23,996 nucleotides of DNA from Propionibacteriaceae bacterium (GCA_030538175.1 JAUNUL010000002.1:1-23996); one strand, 5' to 3'. Numbered from the stretch's first letter, positions 7,157 through 14,134 are shown. Numbers and translations are program-made. The notes: generated by a model not told the origin, from the sequence alone.

Positions 7157-7441
7157 TCAGGCTTCGCCGTCCACGGCGGTCTGCAGGTGGAGTGCCTCGG
7201 CGGGTTCCAGCCCCGCTAGGCCTGCGGCCTCCGTCAGAGCGTCGAGCTGCTCATCGGATAGGCGGCTCGCCATCCAGTCCCGCATAGGCTCGGTCGCCGT
7301 CAGGGTGCCGAACGGCTCGGCCAGGAGCGCCTCGAACTGCTCATCCGTCAGGACGCGGCTCAGCGTGGTCAGCAGCTCCCATAGCGGCATCGCCCAGAGT
7401 GCGAGGCGCGCCTTATCCCACTGGTCGAAGTAGTCGCTCAT
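7157..7441 (-). CDS. Small acidic helical protein, last gene of the leftward operon
   Basis: I do not recognise this 94-residue protein. It is rich in Leu, Ala, Glu and Asp, and two stretches resemble each other (LSRVLTDEQFEALLAEPFG and ASRLSDEQLDALTEAAGLAG), suggesting an internal duplication of a helical unit around an S/T-DEQ-hh-AL motif. The ATG at 7441 overlaps the stop of the upstream coiled-coil gene (ATGA), so it is probably translated by coupling. As the final gene of a packaging cluster it could be a helper-interference or capsid-interaction protein, but nothing in the sequence proves this. Confidence 0.7.
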   Translation of the reverse strand: MSDYFDQWDKARLALWAMPLWELLTTLSRVLTDEQFEALLAEPFGTLTATEPMRDWMASRLSDEQLDALTEAAGLAGLEPAEALHLQTAVDGEA

Positions 7442-8181
7442 GCCGCTTCGCCTCCGTCCTGGCCGGAGTCGTCGCCCTGGGCGTTCAGCAGGTCAGCCGC
7501 CATCTGGGGGATGTTGTCCGCGAGCAGGTCCAGCCGCCGCAGGTCCATCCCCTCGTCGGCGCGCAGGCCGTCCTTGACGTCCTGATGGACGACGCCGCAC
7601 TTGCGCTCCAGCTCTTCCAGGTGCGCCTCCCACGTCATCCCGACGCGGTACTCAAGCCCTTCGGCCGCAGCCGTCAGTTCCCGCTGGACGCGGTCCTCCT
7701 TGGGCTCGGTGGCGCGGTTCAGGGCGTTCCAGCGGGGGTGCCAATCGCGGGACTGCTCCGCCAACGGACGAGCGGCCTCCACGAATGCCCGCGCGCGGTC
7801 CTTGTCGCCGGTCTCCAGCGCCTTCTGCGCCAGGACGACCGCACCGGAGGCCGTCTGCCCGCGCATGGCGTCCTCGGCCTGCTGCCGGTAGTAGCCGAGT
7901 CGGGCGATGGTGTCGGCGTCGGGAGCAGCCGTCACGGGTCGGGCCAGGTCCCGCGCGGCCTTCTGTGCGGTGGCGAGCTCAGCGCGGGCGGCGTCCAGCT
8001 CCTGCGCCAGCCGATCCCGGATCTCCTTCTGGCGGGCGGCCTTCTCGCCGGGGTACATATCCTGCCGACGCTCGATTGCGCGAATCTCGTTATCGGCCTT
8101 CCAGAGAGCCTGCCGCGCATCGCGGGCGGCTTCCGCCTGGTTCTCGATGGCCATCTTGTAGGTGTAAGCGGGTCGGGGCAT
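7438..8181 (-). CDS. Coiled-coil protein of unknown function, downstream of the terminase
   Basis: This 247-residue protein has a long, highly charged Ala/Glu/Arg-rich N-terminal half that should form a coiled coil from about residue 10 to 80 (QAEAARDARQALWKADNEIR and EKAARQKEIRDRLAQELDAA). A second helical region at about 100-140 is followed by a C-terminal part ending in an acidic Gly/Asp/Gln tail. An AAAGGA ribosome site lies about nine bases before the ATG at 8181. It sits 19 bases after the terminase nuclease gene and overlaps the next gene by four bases. Position and coiled-coil nature would suit a scaffold or capsid-size-redirecting factor, as found in other satellites. I see no sequence similarity that would prove it. 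Confidence 0.7.
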   Translation of the reverse strand: MPRPAYTYKMAIENQAEAARDARQALWKADNEIRAIERRQDMYPGEKAARQKEIRDRLAQELDAARAELATAQKAARDLARPVTAAPDADTIARLGYYRQQAEDAMRGQTASGAVVLAQKALETGDKDRARAFVEAARPLAEQSRDWHPRWNALNRATEPKEDRVQRELTAAAEGLEYRVGMTWEAHLEELERKCGVVHQDVKDGLRADEGMDLRRLDLLADNIPQMAADLLNAQGDDSGQDGGEAA

Positions 8182-8200
8182 GGTCGCCCGTCCTTTCTTG

Positions 8201-8896
8201 TCAGATGAGCTCGGCGAGCTCGGATTCCTTGATGGTTGGGCGGATATTGAAGTCCGGATGCATACAGGCCAGCGCCGCCGCGATCACGAGGTCACCGTGG
8301 CCTTCTCCGGCACGCTTGATGTCGATCTGGGCATGGCCCGTGGTCGGCTTCAGCCGGAGCTTGAACCCGGCCAGCTCCCGCCGGAGCACATCCCCGAGCG
8401 GCAACTTCTTCGGGAGCTTGAAACGTCCTTGCTGCAGAGGGATCTCAAGCGCGGCGATCAGGTCCCGCTTGGCGGTGCCTGCCGGGCCGGACTTGTCGCC
8501 CCCGGTGATCGTCCGTCCGTACGGCGCGGTGTTGCCCATACGACCGTCCAGGTACGCATGCCGCAGCAGGTCCACAACCGGACGCCCGACGCCGGACTGG
8601 TCCACGTAGAGCCGCGAGCCGTCCAGCTCGGGCCGTGCCGCGAGCGCCACCACGTCCTCGACAACTTCCGTGTAGGGCGTGCCGAGCGCCCAGCGCTGAA
8701 GGTGAACGACGTGCAGTTGGCGCGTCAGCGGGGGCGGCTCGACCCATTGCCGGTCGCGGCGGAGGTCGTCCAGGCGCTTGTTCCAGGTGTGGATGGTCCA
8801 GCCCTCCGGCAGCGTGTCGACGTGCTCCACGATGGCGAGCGCCGAGTAGTCGTTGATCTGTCCGAGGTCCAGCCCCAGACTGAACTGGGTGCTCAT
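8201..8896 (-). CDS. Terminase large subunit, nuclease domain (separate polypeptide)
   Basis: This 231-residue protein has an RNase H-fold nuclease layout. The first strand GLDLGQINDYSAL carries Asp10, YVDQSGVGRPVVDLL carries Asp99, and the C-terminal GHGDLVIAAALAC carries Asp202. These match the three metal-binding acids of large-terminase nucleases, which cut phage DNA concatemers during headful packaging. No ATPase motif is present; that function is in the upstream gene, whose stop overlaps this ATG (ATGA at 8893-8896). The break falls at the junction of the two domains of a normal 450-500 residue large terminase. The fixed start and preserved catalytic residues argue for a working split gene over decay. 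Confidence 0.85.
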   Translation of the reverse strand: MSTQFSLGLDLGQINDYSALAIVEHVDTLPEGWTIHTWNKRLDDLRRDRQWVEPPPLTRQLHVVHLQRWALGTPYTEVVEDVVALAARPELDGSRLYVDQSGVGRPVVDLLRHAYLDGRMGNTAPYGRTITGGDKSGPAGTAKRDLIAALEIPLQQGRFKLPKKLPLGDVLRRELAGFKLRLKPTTGHAQIDIKRAGEGHGDLVIAAALACMHPDFNIRPTIKESELAELI

Positions 8897-9705
8897 GTGG
8901 TGGGTACTCCGTTCGGGAAGAGCGGCGCGACCTCGTCGGTCACGGCTCGGGCGATATCAGTGCCGGAGAAGATGGCGTCCTCCGTGTCGGTGAACTCCGC
9001 GAGGTAGTCCGACGTGAACACGAACCGCCCGACGGACGCCTTCACCTCCGCGATCCGCTGCTCGTTCCACTGGTGGGAGTCGTAGACCGTGACGCGGTGC
9101 TGCTCCCAGCCGTTCATGGGCGATTCGTCGCAGAGCGCATAGAAGAATCCGCGCTGGCCCCAGGGCGTAGACAGCACCATCACCTGCCCGTCGCTCCCGA
9201 CCATCGGCAGAACCGACGCCCATACGTCGTCCTCCACGCGGGCGGCCTCGTCGCAGATCAGGAGCTTCACGTTGGCGAACCCGCGCACCGTTGTCTCGTT
9301 GCCGGGCATGCTCAGGATGCGGGACTTGTTGGGCAGCTCCATCTGGGAGTCGTTGTTCTTGCCGAGCCGTCCGGTGCCGCGCATTCCCTGCCAGATCGCC
9401 TTGATCCGGACGAGCATCTCCGTCGACTGCCGGAGCGACGGCGAGATGATCAGGACGTCCCGGCCGGGGCTGTGGATGGCGGTCCAGAGTGCCTTGTACG
9501 CGGTCGTGAAGGTCTTGCCGACCTGACGGCTGCACACAACGGCGATCCGGCCAGCGGTGGATCGTAGAAGGTCCGCCTGCCAGGGCTCGGGCTCGAATCC
9601 CCGCCCCCGGGCGAACGCCACCGGGTCCAGCGTCTCCACGAGCGATGCCGCAAGGGTGTTCACCGGAACCACCGCCGAACGCGGCTCGCGAGCCGACGCC
9701 ACCAC
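8893..9705 (-). CDS. Terminase large subunit, ATPase domain (separate polypeptide)
   Basis: This is the packaging-motor ATPase part of a phage large terminase, up to 270 residues. It shows an adenine-binding region FEPEPWQADLLRS, the deviant Walker A CSRQVGKT (about 58-65), Walker B LLICDEAARV with Asp152-Glu153, and the coupling motif VMVLSTPWGQRG. The protein ends soon after the ATPase fold (FSGTDIARAVTDEVAPLF) and the nuclease domain follows as a separate gene by ATGA overlap. The start is uncertain: GTG at 9705 gives the longest form, GTG at 9702 and GTG codons near residues 13-16 are alternatives, and none has a clear Shine-Dalgarno sequence. The N-terminus overlaps the 47-aa gene by 46 bases, which suggests coupled translation. 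Confidence 0.85.
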   Translation of the reverse strand: MVASAREPRSAVVPVNTLAASLVETLDPVAFARGRGFEPEPWQADLLRSTAGRIAVVCSRQVGKTFTTAYKALWTAIHSPGRDVLIISPSLRQSTEMLVRIKAIWQGMRGTGRLGKNNDSQMELPNKSRILSMPGNETTVRGFANVKLLICDEAARVEDDVWASVLPMVGSDGQVMVLSTPWGQRGFFYALCDESPMNGWEQHRVTVYDSHQWNEQRIAEVKASVGRFVFTSDYLAEFTDTEDAIFSGTDIARAVTDEVAPLFPNGVPTT

Positions 9706-9803
9706 GGCAGCCGGAACCCGTCAATAATCAGGACCGTGGTCGGGTCCTGCTTCTCCAACATGTGGGCCGTTTTGCCGCCGTGCGCCCTCGGATAGATCCT
9801 CAT
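9660..9803 (-). CDS. 47-aa basic protein between the WhiB-like and terminase genes
   Basis: This small gene's ATG at 9803 overlaps the stop of the WhiB-like gene (ATGA) and has an AAAGGA ribosome site seven bases upstream, which supports real translation. The product starts MRIYPRAHGGKTAHMLEKQD, continues TTVLIIDGFRLPWW and ends RRLASRVRRWFR. The tail is strongly basic and aromatic. I know no homologue. Its 3' end overlaps the beginning of the terminase ATPase gene in another frame, so one role may be to bring ribosomes to the poorly marked terminase start. Confidence 0.6.
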   Translation of the reverse strand: MRIYPRAHGGKTAHMLEKQDPTTVLIIDGFRLPWWRRLASRVRRWFR

Positions 9804-10228
9804 GCCGCCGTCCTTTCTCTCATCTCTTCTTTGGTGCGGCGGATCCGGCGACATTCGCCGCCCCACACCCCGAACTCGTCGTGATTCCGGACTACGGCGC
9901 TGCACTCGATCTGGACCGGGCAGCGGTTGCAGCCGTGGGCGGCGTACTCCCGGTCCTCCGGGTCGTCGGAGGTCCACTCGTCCCGGCCAGCGCAAGGCGT
10001 CGCCCAGCCCCACTCCCGCAGCAGGTCCAGCGCATCGGCCAGCGCCACCCACTCCGGGCTCTCATTCCGCAGCCGCAGCCGCTTCGCGAGGGCGGCCTGC
10101 TCGATGGCGAGCTGATGATGATTGGGCAGCGCTCCGTCCGGGGTCCAGCCGCGATGGCCGGTGCCGCGCTGGTGCATACCCATCGTCCCGGCTGCCGCTG
10201 TCAGGCCGCATACAGCACAGCGCCTCAT
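9800..10228 (-). CDS. WhiB-like iron-sulfur protein with N-terminal zinc-finger motif
   Basis: This 142-residue protein ends in a WhiB domain: Cys79, then Cys100-x-x-Cys103-x5-Cys109 as the 4Fe-4S ligands, and the turn GVWGG at 120-124 followed by a basic stretch (CRRIRRTKEEMRER) typical of WhiB DNA-contact regions. Before it lies a C2H2-type motif, Cys4-x2-Cys7-x11-His19-x5-His25, which ordinary WhiB proteins lack. WhiB proteins are actinobacterial transcription factors that often bind the principal sigma factor, and phages carry some of them. Here it is coupled by ATGA overlaps to the genes on both sides, so it should be made together with replication and packaging proteins. It may switch late expression of the element or act on host or helper promoters. 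Confidence 0.85.
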   Translation of the reverse strand: MRRCAVCGLTAAAGTMGMHQRGTGHRGWTPDGALPNHHQLAIEQAALAKRLRLRNESPEWVALADALDLLREWGWATPCAGRDEWTSDDPEDREYAAHGCNRCPVQIECSAVVRNHDEFGVWGGECRRIRRTKEEMRERTAA

Positions 10229-10794
10229 ATCAGCTCATCCCAGGGCTCTACGACCTCCGCCTCGACAATGTCGGCAGGGAGCGCTCTGCGGTCCGCAGCG
10301 TCGCCAGCAGTCAGCGCCCGAGCCACCGCTAACCGAGCCTCCGGAAAGGACGCCAAAGCGACGAGGATGGTCTGCTGTAGCTCGGCCCACTCCGGGAGCG
10401 CGGCGATGTTCACGGTCACTTGTGGTTGGGGGTCCAGCTCGCCGGTCAGCTTGGCGAGCAGCTCCACGATGCCCCGCAGCTCCTTGATGGCCTGCAACGA
10501 GAGCGCCCGCGCGCCGTCCTTCTTGGCGCCGTCCAGAACCTCTTTCGCATCCTTGTAGAGCGACTCCAACCGGGCCAGCGCCGTATGCCCGGTCTGCTCG
10601 TGGACGGTCTTCAGGGCTTGGCGCATCGCCGGGGCAAGGTGGTTGCTGGTGTGGCGGCGGACGGAGTCGTAGCTGATGCCGTCGTACTTCTTGTTGATCG
10701 CGGCGTGACCCCGGCCATGGACGATGTCCGCCTCGATCTCTTCGCGCTGAGGGTGCTGGCAGACCTTGCACTGTGCGCGGGGAACGTTAGTCAC
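10225..10794 (-). CDS. CxxC-HTH DNA-binding protein, candidate small terminase subunit
   Basis: The N-terminus of this 189-residue protein reads CKVCQHPQREEIEADIVHG and then a helix-turn-helix-like stretch ISYDSVRRHTSNHLAPAM. This CxxC-HP-x-R-x-x-IE plus HTH pattern is common in small phage proteins found upstream of terminase genes. The rest is helical with an Ala/Leu-rich middle and an acidic C-terminus (DIVEAEVVEPWDELI). Its place two genes before the large-terminase ATPase makes recognition of the element's packaging site a reasonable role, but a transcription regulator is also possible. The start is GTG at 10794, two bases after the stop of the upstream 52-aa gene. The end overlaps the WhiB-like ATG by four bases. 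Confidence 0.7.
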   Translation of the reverse strand: MTNVPRAQCKVCQHPQREEIEADIVHGRGHAAINKKYDGISYDSVRRHTSNHLAPAMRQALKTVHEQTGHTALARLESLYKDAKEVLDGAKKDGARALSLQAIKELRGIVELLAKLTGELDPQPQVTVNIAALPEWAELQQTILVALASFPEARLAVARALTAGDAADRRALPADIVEAEVVEPWDELI

Positions 10795-10796
10795 AG

Positions 10797-10955
10797 CTAG
10801 ATCAGCTCCCGAATCTCACGCTCGATCTTCAGTACGGCGTCCACCCGCGACGCGTGCGTTACGCCGCGTTGCTTGTAGCCCCGGTAGTCGCACATCTCAC
10901 CCTTGGCGGCTCCGCAGTGCGTACACGGAACCGACTCCCAATCGATCTTCTTCAT
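10797..10955 (-). CDS. 52-aa CxxC zinc-ribbon-like miniprotein
   Basis: This is a short gene whose ATG at 10955 overlaps the stop of the replication gene (ATGA) and whose TAG stop lies two bases before the next start. The product begins MKKIDWESVPCTHCGAAKGE and ends KIEREIREL I. Cys11-x-x-Cys14 and Cys22, with His or Cys neighbours, suggest half of a zinc ribbon. It may dimerise or partner with another protein. The tight overlaps on both sides are the main evidence that it is real. Function is unknown. Confidence 0.65.
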   Translation of the reverse strand: MKKIDWESVPCTHCGAAKGEMCDYRGYKQRGVTHASRVDAVLKIEREIRELI

Positions 10956-13192
10956 GCGTCCTCTCCCTCTCTTGGTCGGCTCTCGCCCGGCACGAACCGC
11001 CTATCCACTTCCCTGATCCAGTCCTCTCCTTTGGCGTACGCGAGCGCCTCGTCCCGCAGGTGCGCGCGTCGCCCCAGCGCTTGAGTCAGGCACCGTCGCG
11101 TGCAGCCCTGCGTGGGCTCGTGCTTTTGGTCGTTGACACCCTTGGGTTGCGTCGTGTGCTTGGTCACCTTGCGGTGCAGCGCCTCCGCCGCCTTCGTCAA
11201 CGCGTCGTGCTCTGCGTCCTGCGCGCCCTCGCGGCGGATGGCGTCGCCCCGGCCACGGGCGCGGTGCTCGTCATCGCGGCGACCGCTCAGCGTGCTCAGG
11301 CAGTACGCCTGGACGGCTGCCGAGTTAGCCATCAGGACCCCCGCCAGCGCCCACCACTGGTCAGTGATGCTGGTTTCGTCATGCAGCAGGGCGAGCGCCG
11401 TAGCAACCTTCAGTTGTGTCAGCAGCCGGTGCCCGTCGAGCTCGTTGCCGCCACCCTGGACCTGCGCCAGCCGCGCCTGTCGGATCTGCGCCTTGATGTG
11501 GTCGGGGTAGTCGACCTCGTCCGGCAGCACCGGCACCGCCCAATCCAGCGACCCCGGCCACGGTGGGCAATCCTCGGTCGCCCCTGGATCAAGCACCGAT
11601 ACCCACACGAGCCGCTGCGGGGTCCCCGCGTCGGAGTCGTTCAGCAGCACATCGGAACGTGTCGGCTGCACGCCGATCACAACGACCAGCCGGTATGCGC
11701 CCGCCGGAACGAACCGTCGCCGCTCCGCCTGCGCGTTCTCCTGACCGAGCGACCCACCGGTCAGCCCTTCCCGCAGCGATGCGCCGATGGTGGAGCCGTT
11801 GCGGGTCGTCATCGCGCCCAAGGCCTCAACCTCACCCACGGTGATGAACCGATGCGGGTACGGCTGAAGCACGTTCTGCTTCTGACCCTTGTCGAACCGT
11901 AGGAACGTCGCTGCCAGTCCCTCGCCTGATCCAAGCGACCGCTCCACGTCGACCTGTTCGGGCACGCCTAAGAGCTCCCGCGATACGGAGACGAGCGACG
12001 ACTTGCCCGCCCCCGACGGCCCAACCAGTGCAGCACCGAGATTCAGCGGGGCACGCCCACCAATCACCGGAGGCAGCACCGTCTCCGGTGGAACGTCCAG
12101 CAGCACTCGCAGCAGCACCGTGACCAGCAGCGCCTCCGGCCCGACCATCCGCGCGCGGGCGGCCTGGTGGATATGCGCCAGCACGGGCGTGCTGTCCCAG
12201 AAGTCCACGAAGTCGTCCACGGGGTTGCCGCCCGGATAGGGTCGCGCCTCCCCGTTGGTGGTCTTCTCGGCGGAGGCCCACTTCTCGGCGGGGTCGAACC
12301 CGGCATCACGCGGGGCGTTCTTCATGAAGTCCGCCCTGGCCTGGGCCTCGTCGTATCCCGACCATGTCGCGTTGACGAACTCCCACAGGTTGCACGCCAG
12401 CCAATGCGTCCGGTCGTCCCAGCCCTTGCCGCCTTCCGTCCGGCCCTCCGGCCAGTCGTGCATATCCCTGAGCTGAGCCAGGATCGCCTCGACAGCCCGC
12501 GCGGCGTACGGGTGGACGCTTCCGTCGGCGGGGGCTGGTATGTCCTCAGAATCGCGCTCAGCTCCTCCTGCGACGACATAGGGCGGGGCGGGGTCGGGCC
12601 GGGCCAGCCAAGCCTCAACGGCCAGCGGGTCGCCATCCACCGCGCGCCATTCGTACGTCGCCGGGTCCTGCGTGGCTGGCTTGAACATGAAGCGCTCCGG
12701 CTGGGCCGATCCGGAATCGAACTGGTCCGCCCCAAGCACCCCCACCAGTGCCCGCACAAGGTGCCCGTACTCGGCAGGAGTCACAGGGCGGCTCAGCGCG
12801 ACGATCACCCGGAATCGGGGGTCATCCGGTGTAGAGCGCCAGGTGCTATGGATCACCGCCCGGCACCCGAGCACGAACTCCACCGCATCCGGCAGCCCGG
12901 CATCGGCATGGTCGGCATCCAGCGTGAGGGCGGTGCGCGTCAGGACGGAATTCCTGTTGCGTACGTTGCCGGCCAGCGTGCCGAATAACCAGTTGCCGCA
13001 TTCCTTGCTATCGGCGGGATTCTCAGCAGCGGAAATAACGTCCGCCCATTCGATGCTCTCCCGTTCCCATTCCGAGCTGTCTTTGCGGGGCGCGGTGCTG
13101 ATATCCAGCAGGTTACAATTGGTCCCGGAGTCGATATCTTCTGCGGAACGCCCCGGATAGGAGCCGGGGCGTTCTTGCGTTTCGTGGGTCAC
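10952..13192 (-). CDS. Replication protein: AEP-like primase with P-loop ATPase/helicase domain
   Basis: This 746-residue protein is probably the replication initiator of the element. The N-terminal part looks like an archaeo-eukaryotic-type primase: acidic LTLDADHAD (Asp92, Asp94), IHSTWRSTPDDPRFRVIVALSRP with His115, and Asp159 before PERFMFKP. A middle part (HWLACNLWEFVNATW to WASAEKT) resembles a PriCT-like linker. The ATPase part has Walker A GPSGAGKS (391-398) and a probable Walker B in FITVGEVEAL. A charged, likely helical C-terminus (RKVTKHTTQPKGVNDQKHEP) could bind DNA. GTG at 13192 overlaps the previous stop (GTGA). The first 90 codons are less GC-rich than the rest, and a strong hairpin sits just after the start. 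Primase-ATPase fusions of this kind drive replication in other satellites and plasmids. Confidence 0.82.
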   Translation of the reverse strand: MTHETQERPGSYPGRSAEDIDSGTNCNLLDISTAPRKDSSEWERESIEWADVISAAENPADSKECGNWLFGTLAGNVRNRNSVLTRTALTLDADHADAGLPDAVEFVLGCRAVIHSTWRSTPDDPRFRVIVALSRPVTPAEYGHLVRALVGVLGADQFDSGSAQPERFMFKPATQDPATYEWRAVDGDPLAVEAWLARPDPAPPYVVAGGAERDSEDIPAPADGSVHPYAARAVEAILAQLRDMHDWPEGRTEGGKGWDDRTHWLACNLWEFVNATWSGYDEAQARADFMKNAPRDAGFDPAEKWASAEKTTNGEARPYPGGNPVDDFVDFWDSTPVLAHIHQAARARMVGPEALLVTVLLRVLLDVPPETVLPPVIGGRAPLNLGAALVGPSGAGKSSLVSVSRELLGVPEQVDVERSLGSGEGLAATFLRFDKGQKQNVLQPYPHRFITVGEVEALGAMTTRNGSTIGASLREGLTGGSLGQENAQAERRRFVPAGAYRLVVVIGVQPTRSDVLLNDSDAGTPQRLVWVSVLDPGATEDCPPWPGSLDWAVPVLPDEVDYPDHIKAQIRQARLAQVQGGGNELDGHRLLTQLKVATALALLHDETSITDQWWALAGVLMANSAAVQAYCLSTLSGRRDDEHRARGRGDAIRREGAQDAEHDALTKAAEALHRKVTKHTTQPKGVNDQKHEPTQGCTRRCLTQALGRRAHLRDEALAYAKGEDWIREVDRRFVPGESRPREGEDA
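13146..13174. repeat. Perfect hairpin just inside the replication gene
   Basis: GAACGCCCCGG (13146-13156) pairs over 11 bp with CCGGGGCGTTC (13164-13174) around a seven-base loop. It begins 18 bases after the GTG of the replication gene, at codons 7-16. A stem this strong so near a start codon should slow initiation or coupled entry, or it may be a former terminator absorbed into the coding region. Confidence 0.7.
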
Positions 13193-13548
13193 CGACCACC
13201 CCTAAGGACGCGCTCCAGGAGGTAGTCCCAGTCGGTGTCCTGGAGCCATACCTTCCCCATCAGGTGGACTGTCCATTCCAGGGCGTCCCGGTAGGTTCGT
13301 ATCCGCTCGACGCCGAACCCGTACCCCGTGCCGGGCGAGGGGTCACAGTCGGTGTGCAGCGCGTGCCATTTCGCGGGCTCCGGCAGAGCCAGCAGATCGG
13401 CGGCGCAACGGATCCGCCCCAGGTGGGCGGCATCCCATGCTTTCCGCTCTTGGCGGTAGCGGCGCTTGTCGTCGTAGAGCACCTGCACGTACCCGTCGCC
13501 GTCGGCGATCGGCCGGGAGCAGCTATCACAGATCCAGGTGACGTCCAT
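13189..13548 (-). CDS. Zinc-motif protein of unknown function (119 aa)
   Basis: The N-terminus MDVTWICDSCSRPIADGDGY has Cys7-x-x-Cys10, and HALHTDCD further on supplies His65 and Cys68, together forming a plausible C2HC zinc site. Between them is a basic helical stretch (DDKRRYRQERKAWDAAH). It looks like one of the small zinc-binding proteins common in actinobacterial phages. I cannot assign a function. The ATG at 13548 follows the stop of the AlpA/Xis-like gene by one base, and its stop overlaps the GTG of the replication gene, so it belongs to the early part of the leftward operon. Confidence 0.7.
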   Translation of the reverse strand: MDVTWICDSCSRPIADGDGYVQVLYDDKRRYRQERKAWDAAHLGRIRCAADLLALPEPAKWHALHTDCDPSPGTGYGFGVERIRTYRDALEWTVHLMGKVWLQDTDWDYLLERVLRGGR

Positions 13549-13549
13549 A

Positions 13550-13762
13550 TCAGGCCACCCGCGTGAGGAGGTTGACGACGTCCTCGGTCTTCACCCGATA
13601 GGTGCGGGTGCGCCCGACGCGATAGAGGGGTAGGTCCCCCGCTTCGATGGAGCGGTTGATCGTCCGCACCGAGCAGCACGCGATCTCAGCGGCCTTGGGC
13701 TTGGAGACGTAGGTCCCGTACTGCTCGACGGCAGCGAGGACCTCGGGAGATTGCTTTGGCAT
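13550..13762 (-). CDS. AlpA/Xis-like excisionase-family HTH protein
   Basis: This 70-residue protein has the MerR-like winged helix of the excisionase family: YVSKPKAAEIACCSVRTINR is the helix-turn-helix, GDLPLYRVGRTRTYRV the wing, and KTEDVVNLL the last helix. Such proteins act as recombination directionality factors with tyrosine integrases or, as AlpA, activate the integrase gene. I chose ATG at 13762 because GAGGGA lies about seven bases upstream; a GTG at 13777 would add five residues. It is the first gene of the leftward operon, and no separate repressor gene is visible in the element. A CACAGG/CCTGTG palindrome overlaps its leader and may be its own binding site. Confidence 0.82.
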   Translation of the reverse strand: MPKQSPEVLAAVEQYGTYVSKPKAAEIACCSVRTINRSIEAGDLPLYRVGRTRTYRVKTEDVVNLLTRVA

Positions 13763-13774
13763 GGGGTCGTCCCT

Positions 13775-13792
13775 CACAGGTGTGTTCCTGTG
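13775..13792. promoter_or_regulatory. Palindrome at the ribosome site of the AlpA/Xis-like gene
   Basis: CACAGG-TGTGTT-CCTGTG is a perfect 6-bp dyad over a six-base centre, directly upstream of the GAGGGA ribosome site. It could be an operator for autoregulation, or an RNA stem that controls access to the ribosome site. Confidence 0.45.
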
Positions 13793-14134
13793 GGTGACTC
13801 CCTGCGTCCCATCCCCCGGGTGGTCGACCGGTTCTTCCGCAGTGGCTTCCCGCTGGCCGCCTCCCCGGCGTTGACCGGGCTGTCATGTTCAGGCAGTTCA
13901 CTGGGGCAGGCGGCTTCCGCCCCCAGCTAGTCGACGCTTAGCCCCCGCCGACTCGGGTTCGGCGGGTTGCCCCGCCTGTCATGAGGCCAACTATAACCGG
14001 AAAAGTTGCAAAAGCTCGTCCGGCGCGGAACTCCCCGCAAATAACATCTACGCGCGGCAAATAACGCCAACCAGGGCGCGGAATAGATCTGGAGTTCTGG
14101 TTACGCGCTCAGGTCGTCGAGGGGTCGTTGCTGC
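13793..14134. other. Leader/promoter region of the leftward operon, no gene
   Basis: I find no credible gene here. On the minus strand, TTATAG/TATAGT near 13991-13997 could be a -10 for the leftward operon, with no good -35, giving an untranslated leader of about 220 bases. The leader has several possible stems, for example GGCGGG-TTGC-CCCGCC at 13961-13976 and GGCGG-CTT-CCGCC near 13909-13921. GCAAATAAC is directly repeated at 14037-14045 and 14057-14065. Confidence 0.4.
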
